Part shown: piece after piece, positions 43,920-52,188 of the stretch
How the letters are laid out: every line of letters starts with the position of its first letter
Numbering within the stretch: the first letter of the stretch is position 1
Source: Rhodoluna sp964394575
Lineage (GTDB): Bacteria > Actinomycetota > Actinomycetes > Actinomycetales > Microbacteriaceae
DNA length: 64,000 nt
Reading direction: 5' to 3'
NCBI GenBank assembly: GCA_964394575.1
Contig: CAYMYB010000006.1
Span: 1-64,000 of the forward strand
Made by a program: the position numbers and the translations under genes
The notes under the pieces: generated by a model
What the model was told of the DNA's origin: nothing
Databases searched by the model: none
What the model saw: only the letters and a program-made list of their open reading frames with translations

Positions 43920-44078
43920 ATGTATGGTTGGCTCTGGAGAAAGTTGCCTGGTCGCTGGCCGGTCAAGGTTCTGTTTGTAATGTTGTTGATCTCCGTTTTT
44001 CTGGTTTTTAGCTATTACATTTTCTTTCCTTGGTTAGATGCGAACGTCTTTACCGAAAACGAGAACAACCTTCAGTAA
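43920..44078 (+). CDS. 52-residue sortase-linked membrane protein
   Basis: This small gene begins 1 base after the sortase stop and encodes 52 residues with the opening MYGWLWRKLPGRWPVK, one membrane helix and an acidic tail ending in Gln. Similar small proteins follow class E sortase genes in many Actinobacteria. I infer a helper in sortase localisation. It is too short to appear in common gene callers' stricter settings. Confidence 0.75.
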   Translation: MYGWLWRKLPGRWPVKVLFVMLLISVFLVFSYYIFFPWLDANVFTENENNLQ

Positions 44079-44121
44079 AGCCCCCCTTGACTAAATTTTC
44101 AATTCTGGCTAGATTAGAGCC

Positions 44122-45174
44122 ATGGAAAAACTGCCTCTAGAGTTTGGCTTAGACACCTTTGGGGATATGTCTACCGATGATCAAGGACACCCGCTTTCGG
44201 CTGGTCAAACTATTAGAAACGTCATCGAACAGGCCAAACTGGCCGACGCCTTAGGCATCAACCACTTCAACGTCGGTGAGCATCACCGAGCCGATTTCGC
44301 AGTCACTGCCCCAGATACCGTGCTGGCTGGAATGGCCACCGTTACCAAACAAATCACCCTTGGCACGGGGGTAACAGTGCTCTCCAGTGAGGATCCGGTT
44401 AGGGTTTACCAAAGATTTGCCACTATTGCCGCTTTAGCTCCCGGCAGAGTTGAGATAACCGCTGGTCGCGGCTCATTTATTGAAAGTTTTCCACTTTTTG
44501 GCTTTGATTTAGCCGACTACGAGAAGTTATTTGAAGAGAAATTAGACCTTTTGGTTGAGCTATTAAAAGAAGAACCGGTTACCTGGCAGGGAGAAACCAG
44601 GGCAGCTTTGAATAACCAACAGGTTTACCCGAAAACTGAGCATGGCATCGGGCTAAGGGTCGGCGTTGGTGGCTCACCCCACTCGGTGATTCGAGCCGCT
44701 AAACACGGTGCCGCTCTAGCCCTAGCCATTATCGGTGGCCATTCGTCGAGGTTTGCCCCATTTACCGGTCTTTATCGTGAATCGCTAAAACGATTCGATC
44801 AACCCCAATTACCGATAGGTATCCACTCACCCGGACACATCGCCGAGACCGATGAGCAAGCCATAGCTGAAATGTGGCCCAACTACCAGGCTTCATTTGG
44901 ACGAATCGGGCAGGAGCGTGGCTGGGCACCGATGAGCTACCAGCACTATGCCAATGAGGTGGCAAATGGTTCGCTTTACGTCGGCTCCGCAGAAACTGTG
45001 GCCAAGAAGATTATCGAAACAATAAAGGCAACCGGTGCCAACCGATTTGATCTGAAGTATTCAACTGGGCCGCAGCCGCAATCGCAACTGATGCGATCCA
45101 TTGAGCTATACGCGACCAAGGTTATTCCAATGGTCAAGGCGGAACTTGGCTCTGAATTAGCCATTACCTATTAA
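44122..45174 (+). CDS. LLM-class flavin-dependent oxidoreductase
   Basis: The 350-residue protein is a luciferase-like monooxygenase, with a TIM-barrel pattern: NVGEHHRADF, LGTGVTVLSSEDPVRVYQRFA, ITAGRGSF and a late GSAETVAKKI. It probably uses reduced FMN or F420; the substrate is unknown. The gene stands alone and is followed by a bidirectional terminator shared with actinorhodopsin. Confidence 0.88.
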   Translation: MEKLPLEFGLDTFGDMSTDDQGHPLSAGQTIRNVIEQAKLADALGINHFNVGEHHRADFAVTAPDTVLAGMATVTKQITLGTGVTVLSSEDPVRVYQRFATIAALAPGRVEITAGRGSFIESFPLFGFDLADYEKLFEEKLDLLVELLKEEPVTWQGETRAALNNQQVYPKTEHGIGLRVGVGGSPHSVIRAAKHGAALALAIIGGHSSRFAPFTGLYRESLKRFDQPQLPIGIHSPGHIAETDEQAIAEMWPNYQASFGRIGQERGWAPMSYQHYANEVANGSLYVGSAETVAKKIIETIKATGANRFDLKYSTGPQPQSQLMRSIELYATKVIPMVKAELGSELAITY

Positions 45175-45217
45175 AAGCCGAATGGGGCCGCCCTTTCGGA
45201 CGACCCCACTCAGTTTT
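45173..45217. terminator. Bidirectional terminator between oxidoreductase and actinorhodopsin genes
   Basis: A hairpin spans 45183-45208: TGGGG pairs with CCCCA, then CG with CG and CC with GG around a TTTC loop, with two mismatches. AAAA lies upstream (45173-45176) and TTTT downstream (45214-45217), so it can end transcripts from both convergent genes. Confidence 0.75.
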
Positions 45218-45222
45218 GATGC

Positions 45223-46053
45223 TTAGTGACCTTCTTGTGCTGCAAAAGCCTTGTCGTCTTCAGCTGACTTAATACGTGCAATGCTGAAGATGATTAGACC
45301 GAACAGACACTTGGCCAAGATGTCGGCGATGCTGTAACCAATCTCGCGAGCCATCACTTCTGAACCAGTAGCGACAGCTGGGCTGTTCATCGCAAGGATG
45401 AAGGTGATTGGGTAGACACCCCATGTTGCGATAAGCAACAGGCGTAGGCCTAGGAACAGCTTGCGGACCTTCTCAGACTGCTTGTCGAGGCTCTTTGACA
45501 ACTCAACCCATAGAACATACATGATGTATAGGAATGGAATTGTTGAAAGTAGACCCCACATGCTGTTGCTGATGCCCCACAGGTTGCTCTTGATGTCGCC
45601 TGGGTAACCCAAGATGATCATCAAAGCAGCTGCTGGAACTAGGCGCTTTAGCAATGAGGACTGAAGCTGCTTGGCTAGACCAAGAACAGCAACAAGCTCA
45701 ACTAGAAGCAGTGGAACTGTCAATAGCCAGTCAATGTAACGGTAACCGACGTTGTAGTGGGCTGAACCGTAGTCCAGTGCCGCACCGGCTGCTTTAGCAA
45801 TGGCGGTTCCTTCATTCATGCCATATGCGTGGCCGAATGAGTCAAACATTCTGAAGTAGTGGTAAGCAGCGATTGAGGTTACAGTTGCTGAAACCATTAC
45901 AGCCAGACGGTACTTAGGTAGAACTCGGTCTCTTGCGAACCACAAGAAGATCGAGGTGAAAAGCATGCTTGCGATACCTAGCGAAAGCATGTTATAGACC
46001 GCACTGAATTCCCATCCAGTGAGGGCGTAAGAAAGTACTCCTACGTTTTCCAT
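45223..46053 (-). CDS. Actinorhodopsin, light-driven proton pump
   Basis: The 276-residue seven-helix protein belongs to the xanthorhodopsin/actinorhodopsin clade. Helix C carries Arg105, the proton acceptor Asp108, Thr112 and the donor Glu119, the DTE pattern of outward proton pumps. Leu116, at the proteorhodopsin-105 position, predicts green absorption. The Schiff-base lysine is Lys248, with counterion Asp244, and His65 matches the acceptor partner. Gly167 (MWG) fits the fenestration that permits carotenoid antenna binding. ATG 46053 has GGAAAGG 10 bases upstream; TTG 46089 is unlikely. The enzyme that makes retinal is not in this window. Confidence 0.97.
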   Translation of the reverse strand: MENVGVLSYALTGWEFSAVYNMLSLGIASMLFTSIFLWFARDRVLPKYRLAVMVSATVTSIAAYHYFRMFDSFGHAYGMNEGTAIAKAAGAALDYGSAHYNVGYRYIDWLLTVPLLLVELVAVLGLAKQLQSSLLKRLVPAAALMIILGYPGDIKSNLWGISNSMWGLLSTIPFLYIMYVLWVELSKSLDKQSEKVRKLFLGLRLLLIATWGVYPITFILAMNSPAVATGSEVMAREIGYSIADILAKCLFGLIIFSIARIKSAEDDKAFAAQEGH

Positions 46054-46080
46054 AATGAAATTGCCTTTCCATTTAGTTAG

Positions 46081-46105
46081 GTCGGGCAACCGTGGGGCGC
46101 CCGAC
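46081..46105 (-). promoter_or_regulatory. Hairpin in the actinorhodopsin leader
   Basis: GTCGGGC (46081-46087) pairs perfectly with GCCCGAC (46099-46105) across an 11-base loop. It lies about 30-50 bases upstream of the ATG, close to a possible -10 (TAATCT on the minus strand). It may stabilise the abundant rhodopsin mRNA or regulate its translation. Confidence 0.45.
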
Positions 46106-46200
46106 TTTGGGACTGCCTGTTCAGATTACTCCTAGAAATGGGCATTTCCTGAGAGCAAATAACTTTTTTGAGGTGAATTTTTTAGTGAATTTTTGGCTCA

Positions 46201-46255
46201 AAATGGGGACAATTTGACCCCATTTAGCCTGATTTTTAGCGGTTTTTCAGGCTAA
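46201..46255 (-). promoter_or_regulatory. Overlapping inverted repeats after the P450 gene
   Basis: Two perfect stems overlap: AAATGGGG (46201-46208) with CCCCATTT (46218-46225), and TTAGCCTGA (46224-46232) with TCAGGCTAA (46247-46255), the second covering the P450 stop. The first can extend with GGCT (46195-46198) and AGCC (46226-46229), which would compete with the second stem. There is no T-tract on the P450 strand, so simple termination is doubtful; attenuation or RNA processing before the rhodopsin gene is possible. Confidence 0.45.
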
Positions 46256-47433
46256 TTAACCAGTATTTCTTGGTAACCGCGAAGGACAAAAGTCGGCCGT
46301 CGAGTGGGGGTTGCGGCTAGTTCAAGGCTCGGAAAACGCTCCATTAATAAAGGTAGTGAAATCTGCATCTCCAACCTGGCCAGCGGTGCTCCCAGACAGA
46401 AGTGAATACCGGCCCCAAAGCCAATCTGATTGTTCGGATCGCGGGTTAGATCCATTTTCTCCGGCGAATTGAAGATCTCTTCATCACGATTTGCTGAACC
46501 TAATAGCGCAGCTATCTTTTGCCCTTGCTTTATCTCAACCCCGCCGATGATAGTTGGTGCTGTTGCCGTTCTTTCGAACAACTGCAACGGGGCATCAAAG
46601 CGCAAAAACTCTTCAACTGCCGTTTCTGCAACTTCTCTAGGTTTTCTGCGAAGCAATTCCATCTGGTTATTCTCAAATGCCGAAACCATCCCGTTACCAA
46701 ATCCATTAACACTGGCTTCATGACCGGCGTTAAGTAACAAAATACATGTAGCAATTAATTCTCTAGCATTGAGTTTCTCGCCAGCTTCTTCAACTATTAC
46801 TAATTCCGAGACTAGATCACTGCTCGGGCTAGCTTTACGCTCCAACATCAGATTATGAACATAGTCAGCGAACTCCGAAGCAGCGCTCCTAGCTTGAGCT
46901 TTCGCTTCTTCAGTTGGATTAACCTCATACATCTTCACAATCGCCTGTGACCATGGACGTAGCAGATGTTCGTCTTCGTCTGGGAAACCGAGTAGGTTTG
47001 CAATAACTTTCACTGGCAGCGGTTCTGCATAGTCGGCAATCAGATCAAAACTTCCAGTTTCCTTTAGTTTTTCCTGTGCTTGATCGAGTAACTGGTTAGC
47101 TATTCTTTCAATTTCTGGTCTTAGATTCTCTATGCGAGATCTAGAGAAAGCTTTACCGACAAGGGAGCGTAATCTGGTGTGCTTTGGTGGCTCGGAGTCC
47201 AAAATGCTATCGGCATGCAGCCAGTTGAAATCCTCCCAGAGTTCTTCTGGTTCTCTTGCTGTGAATATTCTTCCCAGGCTTTTGGTGCGTAGCACCGAAT
47301 TGGCGTGCTCATACCTAGCAGCAAGAAACATGTTGAGTCCCTCGTGCCAGACCGGCTCGTTCTCTTCACGTAAAAGCTTTAGTGCCGGGTAAGGATTATT
47401 AACAAACCCAGGATCTGAGAAATCAATCATCAA
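46252..47433 (-). CDS. Cytochrome P450
   Basis: The 393-residue soluble P450 has the heme loop FGAGIHFCLG with Cys346, the ExxR pair Glu275-Arg278 and the I-helix oxygen site AGHEAS (236-241), where serine replaces the usual threonine. It needs ferredoxin and a reductase encoded elsewhere. The substrate is unknown; bacterial relatives act on macrolides, fatty acids and terpenes. The start overlaps the preceding Pr6Pr gene by 11 bases, which indicates cotranscription. Confidence 0.95.
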   Translation of the reverse strand: MMIDFSDPGFVNNPYPALKLLREENEPVWHEGLNMFLAARYEHANSVLRTKSLGRIFTAREPEELWEDFNWLHADSILDSEPPKHTRLRSLVGKAFSRSRIENLRPEIERIANQLLDQAQEKLKETGSFDLIADYAEPLPVKVIANLLGFPDEDEHLLRPWSQAIVKMYEVNPTEEAKAQARSAASEFADYVHNLMLERKASPSSDLVSELVIVEEAGEKLNARELIATCILLLNAGHEASVNGFGNGMVSAFENNQMELLRRKPREVAETAVEEFLRFDAPLQLFERTATAPTIIGGVEIKQGQKIAALLGSANRDEEIFNSPEKMDLTRDPNNQIGFGAGIHFCLGAPLARLEMQISLPLLMERFPSLELAATPTRRPTFVLRGYQEILVN

Positions 47434-48231
47434 GGCGTTTAGCGTAGCCGTTTGATTTCAACTGAAGTGGAGCTAGCACAGTTGATAGTACGACGAAAAA
47501 CACCGAGATTAGACCAATCCAAGTAAGCATCACATCAATTCCCTTGGCTGGGTCAATAAAGAAGTAAGGCCACCAGCCCTGAACAGAGCCTCTTATGAGT
47601 GTGAACGTTAGCCAAGAAATTGGATAAATCAGAACCCAAAGAGTTTGAGTCCACCTCAGACGTGCTTCTTTGTTTGTCACAAGCCACTCGACAAAAATAA
47701 ATATTGGCATCAGCGTGTGCATAATTACGTTTGGAACGACCGGCCAGTCGTAGCCGATATCCCGAGGATCTGGGGCGGCGTCAGCAAGCAGCANNNNNNN
47801 NNNNNNNNNNNNNNNNNNNNNNNNNNNNNNNNNNNNNNNNNNNNNNNNNNNNNNNNNNNNNNNNNNNNNNNNNNNNNNNNNNNNNNNNNNNNNACCGGCC
47901 AGTCGTAGCCGATATCCCGAGGATCTGGGGCGGCGTCAGCAAGCAGCAGGTTATAGATGACCCCAACGATGACCATTGAAGCGGCCATGGTGAGTCTGGC
48001 AATGCTCAGCCACTTGCCTTCGGTTTTGCCACGAAGGACACCGAGACCAGCTACCAGTAGCACTACGCCACTGAGGATGCATGAAGTGATGGTGAAGTAG
48101 GAGAAATATTCGGCAGGACGAAATACGTTGTGGGCAAGCCGATCGCTTATCTGCCAATAGACGCAATAAAGCAGTGTTACGGCCATTGCTAAGCGCAATA
48201 AACCGATGGCTGCATTCCTTTTCTGGACCAT
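47423..48231 (-). CDS. Pr6Pr-family membrane protein, interrupted by an assembly gap
   Basis: The gene is split by 100 N and a duplicated 55-base segment. Removing one copy of the repeat and the N run (155 bases) leaves 654 bases, a perfect frame of 217 residues with about six membrane helices. Typical segments are YFSYFTITSCILSG and the later ALRWTQT-type and WLTFTLIRG parts of Pr6Pr/FAR-17a-like proteins. The function of the family is unknown. The break is therefore an assembly artefact and not a pseudogene. Confidence 0.8.
47739..47948. repeat. 55-base duplicated contig end flanking an N gap
   Basis: The 55 bases at 47739-47793 are repeated exactly at 47894-47948, on either side of 100 N (47794-47893). 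This is what joining two contigs with an unmerged overlap of 55 bases looks like. The real sequence probably has one copy and no gap. Confidence 0.9.
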
Positions 48232-48309
48232 TCGGTTAGCCTAGCCATTTCGCATCAGCTGATACAGATTGAAACCGTTGCCGATGCGAAAGTGTTATAG
48301 ATTTTCCAC

Positions 48310-48921
48310 ATGCTTAGAGTTCTAGTCACCGGCTTCGAACCATTTAATAATGCAAAACTCAATCCGAGCGAAGCTCTGGTAACTAGGTTAAATTCCGATG
48401 ATGTTGCCGGTGCCGAAATTATAACGAAAGTGTTACCGGTGGTTTATTCAAAATCTGCCGAACAACTTCTTGCCCTAATCGATGAGTTTCAACCCGATGC
48501 TGTTATTTGTTTTGGTCAAGCCGAAGGAAGAAAAACAATATCCATCGAACGTTTTGCAGTTAATTTAGACGATGCCGCTATCGCCGATAATTCTGGTTCA
48601 AAACGAGTCGATCAAAAAATACAAATCGATGGCCCGGTGGCTTTTACCAGCACCCTTCCGGTAACAGAACTTGTGAAAGCAATATCTGATTCAGGTATTC
48701 CAGCAAGTTCATCGCTTAGTGCTGGAAGTTTTGTCTGCAATCACATTTTTTATGAAATGCAATTTGCTTTGACGGGATCTGGAATAAGAAGCGGATTCGT
48801 TCATTTGCCGCTGATGCTAGAGCAGCAGGATGATTTCCCAGGTTTGGCTACTATGCCGCTGGAGCAGATGGTGCTTGCCGCAAAAATAATTATTGGCCAG
48901 CTGGTCGCTTCTTCAGATTAG
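48310..48921 (+). CDS. pcp: Pyroglutamyl-peptidase I
   Basis: The 203-residue cysteine peptidase (C15) removes N-terminal pyroglutamate from peptides. The triad is Glu80 (SIERFAVN), Cys143 (GSFVCNH) and His165 (FVHLP). It is a single cytoplasmic enzyme, 32 bases of its 3' end overlapping the convergent metal ATPase gene. Confidence 0.95.
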   Translation: MLRVLVTGFEPFNNAKLNPSEALVTRLNSDDVAGAEIITKVLPVVYSKSAEQLLALIDEFQPDAVICFGQAEGRKTISIERFAVNLDDAAIADNSGSKRVDQKIQIDGPVAFTSTLPVTELVKAISDSGIPASSSLSAGSFVCNHIFYEMQFALTGSGIRSGFVHLPLMLEQQDDFPGLATMPLEQMVLAAKIIIGQLVASSD

Positions 48922-50698
48922 GTAGCAACGCCCAAATGATTGCAGCTGCATCGATAAACTCCTGTACCAGAGCCGACTGACTCGGATTTAACCAACCGAA
49001 GGCGGCGAAGGTCATAGCAACTAGCGCCAATCCCATCCCTATTCCACTGGCCTGCAGCGCTCTGGTCTTGGCAAGCTTAGAAACCTCGATGGCATCGACG
49101 AGTCTTCTTATCGAATCTTCAACAATTACAACCTTGGCAGCTTCGCTGGCTGCGGTGTTACCTCTTGCTCCCATGGCAACACCAACATCAGCGCTAGCTA
49201 GTGCTGGCGCATCGTTGATGCCATCACCAACCACCACCACTGAACCCGCATTTGCCTCTAGTTCGGTCTTTAGAATTTCGAGTTTCTGGGTAGGCGAGCA
49301 CTCAGCAAAAAATTCTTTGATACCTAATTCATCTGCGATACCTCGGACAGTTTCCATTCGATCACCGGAAACCAACAGCACTCGTTTCACCCCGAGCTTG
49401 CCTAACTCGGCAACGGTCTCCAACGATTCTTTGCGCAGTGGGTCATCTAAACCAAGAAAACCAACCGGTACATCATCGATGCGGATTTCAACCAGTAACG
49501 GTTTATTGAAATTAACCCAGCTCGGAAGCGGCAATCGTGGCTGACCGATACTAACCTGCTTAGCTTCAACTAAACCGCTGAGGCCGTGACCGGGTTGCTC
49601 TTTTACTGCGGTTGCTCGAGTAAGGGCTAAGCCTCGAGCCCTAGCTAGGCCAACTACCGCCTTAGCTACGATGTTAGAACTTTCTTGATCAAGCGAGGCA
49701 CCCAGGCGAAGCACCAGATCCGAATCAACTCCAGGAGCAAAAGCCTCGGCGGTGATCCGAGGGCCGCCTTCAGTTAGTGTGCCTGTTTTATCAAGCAGCA
49801 CCACCTCAGCGCTAGCCAAGCGTTCGATTGACTCGCCGGATTTGATGATTACTCCACGTTGAGCAGCACGAGAGATACCGCTAACCAGAGCTACCGGAAC
49901 CGCAAGTATCAGTGGGCACGGGGTAGCAGCCACTATCACGGCAACCGCTTGAGCTAGATTGCCGGTGAAAAGGTAGGTCAGAAGTGCAATTCCAAGTGCC
50001 AGTGGAACAAATCTTGCCGCCCAGACATTCGCTAGTCGAACTCCTTGAGAAGCTTGATTTTTGGCATTGGCTACCAAACGAATCAGGTTGGTATAAGTTG
50101 AATCTTCACTTGTCGAGGTGGTTTTGATAATTACTGACTCAGCTACATTTAGTACCCCGCTGTCAACCTTGGTGCCCTTACTCGCCCAAACCGGGAGTGA
50201 TTCACCGGTTAGCGCTGATTGATCGAAGAGGGCATCGCTTTCCACCACACCGTCAAATGGAACAACCTCACCTGAGCGCACCTGCACCCGAGAGCCGACC
50301 GGAACTTGCTTGATGTCAACATCTTCAAGTTGCCCCGCTTGGTTTAATAGGTGAGCGCTCTGTGGTGCTCTAGCTAAGAGGGCATCTAGATGCTTACTCG
50401 ATCTTCCTTCAGCCCAACGCTCCAAAGCTTGACCGGTGGAGAGCATGAGTGAGATCAAACTTGCGGCTAGCCATTCATTGGTTAGAACAGTTGCCAGAAT
50501 CGAAATCAGGGCAAGCACATCACTTCCGAGTGCCTTTTTACGCAGCGCTCTAATTAACCAACTAGCACTGAAATAAAAACCGAGTGCAGCTCCTAAGCCC
50601 CAGGATAATTTTGCATAAAAAGATAGCCCTGCGTAATCGCAAATTAGACCAGACACAACGCTAGCTAAAGAGATCAAGACGAAGATGTAACGATTCAC
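48890..50698 (-). CDS. Heavy-metal-type P1B ATPase
   Basis: The 602-residue pump has the phosphorylation motif DKTGTLT, the actuator TGES, VVGDGINDAPAL and the membrane motif TPCPL, which replaces the CPC of copper pumps. No N-terminal heavy-metal domain is present. The TPCPL group is not well assigned, so the ion could be zinc, cobalt or another metal. I chose GTG 50698; an ATG at 50737 would overlap the divergent gene. Only about 37 bases separate the two starts, so both mRNAs may be leaderless. Confidence 0.85.
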   Translation of the reverse strand: MNRYIFVLISLASVVSGLICDYAGLSFYAKLSWGLGAALGFYFSASWLIRALRKKALGSDVLALISILATVLTNEWLAASLISLMLSTGQALERWAEGRSSKHLDALLARAPQSAHLLNQAGQLEDVDIKQVPVGSRVQVRSGEVVPFDGVVESDALFDQSALTGESLPVWASKGTKVDSGVLNVAESVIIKTTSTSEDSTYTNLIRLVANAKNQASQGVRLANVWAARFVPLALGIALLTYLFTGNLAQAVAVIVAATPCPLILAVPVALVSGISRAAQRGVIIKSGESIERLASAEVVLLDKTGTLTEGGPRITAEAFAPGVDSDLVLRLGASLDQESSNIVAKAVVGLARARGLALTRATAVKEQPGHGLSGLVEAKQVSIGQPRLPLPSWVNFNKPLLVEIRIDDVPVGFLGLDDPLRKESLETVAELGKLGVKRVLLVSGDRMETVRGIADELGIKEFFAECSPTQKLEILKTELEANAGSVVVVGDGINDAPALASADVGVAMGARGNTAASEAAKVVIVEDSIRRLVDAIEVSKLAKTRALQASGIGMGLALVAMTFAAFGWLNPSQSALVQEFIDAAAIIWALLPNLKKRPAGQ

Positions 50699-50735
50699 GA
50701 ATCCATTGTCCCACCGCGGCCATAGACTGAGAACC

Positions 50736-52130
50736 ATGAGTGATAAACCAACCATCACCTTTTTGGGGGCAGCCGGGACAGTCACCGGTTCAAGATTTTT
50801 ACTAAGTTGCGGTCAGACCAAAGTAATGGTTGAGTCCGGTTTGTTTCAGGGTCTAAAGGAACTTCGTCTAAAAAACTGGGACCCACTGCAGGTGGATCCT
50901 GCGACAATCGATGCTGTTGTCTTAACCCACGCGCATCTGGACCACTGTGGTTATCTGCCGAAACTGGTGCAGCAGGGTTTCCGCGGCAAGGTTCATGCCA
51001 CGGAGTACACTGCAAAACTGGCCGAGGTTATCCTGCTTGATTCGGCGCGCATTCAAACCGAGGATGCCAAGTGGGCGGCAAAGAAAGGGTTCAGCAAGCA
51101 CAACCCGCCTAAGCCTCTATATGATGAGGCAGATGTCACCCGAACGCTGAAACTTGTTCAAGCCGACGAGTTTGATACTCGAGTTCAAATTGCCGAGCAA
51201 ACTTTTGTAACGTTTAGAGCGTCTGGACATATTCTCGGTGCAGCTGTTGTTGAGGTTGAGTTTTTTGGAAAGCGATTGTTATTTTCTGGTGATCTTGGTA
51301 GAGATCACCATCCACTTTTGGTAAACCCAACTAAATTTTCTACTGGTCTATTTGATGCAGTTATCACCGAGTCAACCTACGGCGACCGCGAACACGTCGC
51401 GCCAACCATAGATTTTGAAAATGCCATCAACAAAACTGTTTCCGGCGGCGGATCAATTCTTATTCCAGCATTTGCGGTCGATCGCACTGAAGTGATTCTT
51501 ATGCGTCTGCGCGATTTGATGGATGAGGGGAAGATACCTCGAGTGCCAATTTTCGTTGATTCACCGATGGCGTTGAAGGCGCTAGATTTCTACCGCGAAG
51601 CGATTACCAAAGAATCAGCCGAAATCAGAGACGACGTGGTGGCTAAGTGGAAAGATCAAGATCCATTTGACCCAGGCACGCTTGTAGAACTACACAGCGT
51701 TGAAGAGTCCAAGACCATAAACAACCCAACTCAACCCTGCATCATAATTTCGGCATCCGGCATGGCAACCGGCGGCCGAGTGGTGCATCATCTGCGTCAG
51801 ATGCTAACTAACCCGAAGCACCTGATCCTCTTGGTTGGCTACCAGGCGGTAGGCACTAGAGGACGAGCCCTGATTGACGGGGCCAAAGAGGTGAAGATGC
51901 ACGGGGAATACGTGCCGGTTCGAGCCAGGGTGGAGCAACTCGGCGAGTTCTCGGTCCACGCCGATTCGAATGAGCTCGTCGCCTGGCTAGAAAGCGCTTC
52001 GATAGCACCGCGCCAGATTTTTGTGGTGCACGGTGAAGCCGGAGTTGCCGAGAGCTTTAGTGAACTAATCCAATCGAGACTCGGCTGGAAGTCCGTAGCC
52101 CCTAAAGACGGTGAAAGCTACACGCTTTAA
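50736..52130 (+). CDS. Beta-CASP metallo-beta-lactamase-fold ribonuclease-like protein
   Basis: The 464-residue protein has the HAHLDHCG metal motif, the beta-CASP insert (SPMALKALDFYREA), SGMATGGRVVHHLR and a C-terminal RMMBL segment (VHADSNELV). It resembles archaeal and bacterial CPSF73/YSH1-like exo- and endonucleases rather than RNase J. ATG 50736 opens MSDKPTITFLGAAGTVTG; a longer start at 50706 is not supported. RNA processing is the likely role. Confidence 0.9.
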   Translation: MSDKPTITFLGAAGTVTGSRFLLSCGQTKVMVESGLFQGLKELRLKNWDPLQVDPATIDAVVLTHAHLDHCGYLPKLVQQGFRGKVHATEYTAKLAEVILLDSARIQTEDAKWAAKKGFSKHNPPKPLYDEADVTRTLKLVQADEFDTRVQIAEQTFVTFRASGHILGAAVVEVEFFGKRLLFSGDLGRDHHPLLVNPTKFSTGLFDAVITESTYGDREHVAPTIDFENAINKTVSGGGSILIPAFAVDRTEVILMRLRDLMDEGKIPRVPIFVDSPMALKALDFYREAITKESAEIRDDVVAKWKDQDPFDPGTLVELHSVEESKTINNPTQPCIIISASGMATGGRVVHHLRQMLTNPKHLILLVGYQAVGTRGRALIDGAKEVKMHGEYVPVRARVEQLGEFSVHADSNELVAWLESASIAPRQIFVVHGEAGVAESFSELIQSRLGWKSVAPKDGESYTL

Positions 52131-52188
52131 CCGATAGTGCTTTTAGGCTTAGAGGTATCTCAAAGCATCTAGCGACGAAAGAACGGTT

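Noticed and set aside
47645..47979. Open reading frames running through the N block
   Set aside because: They are made by reading across undetermined bases and have no supported product.
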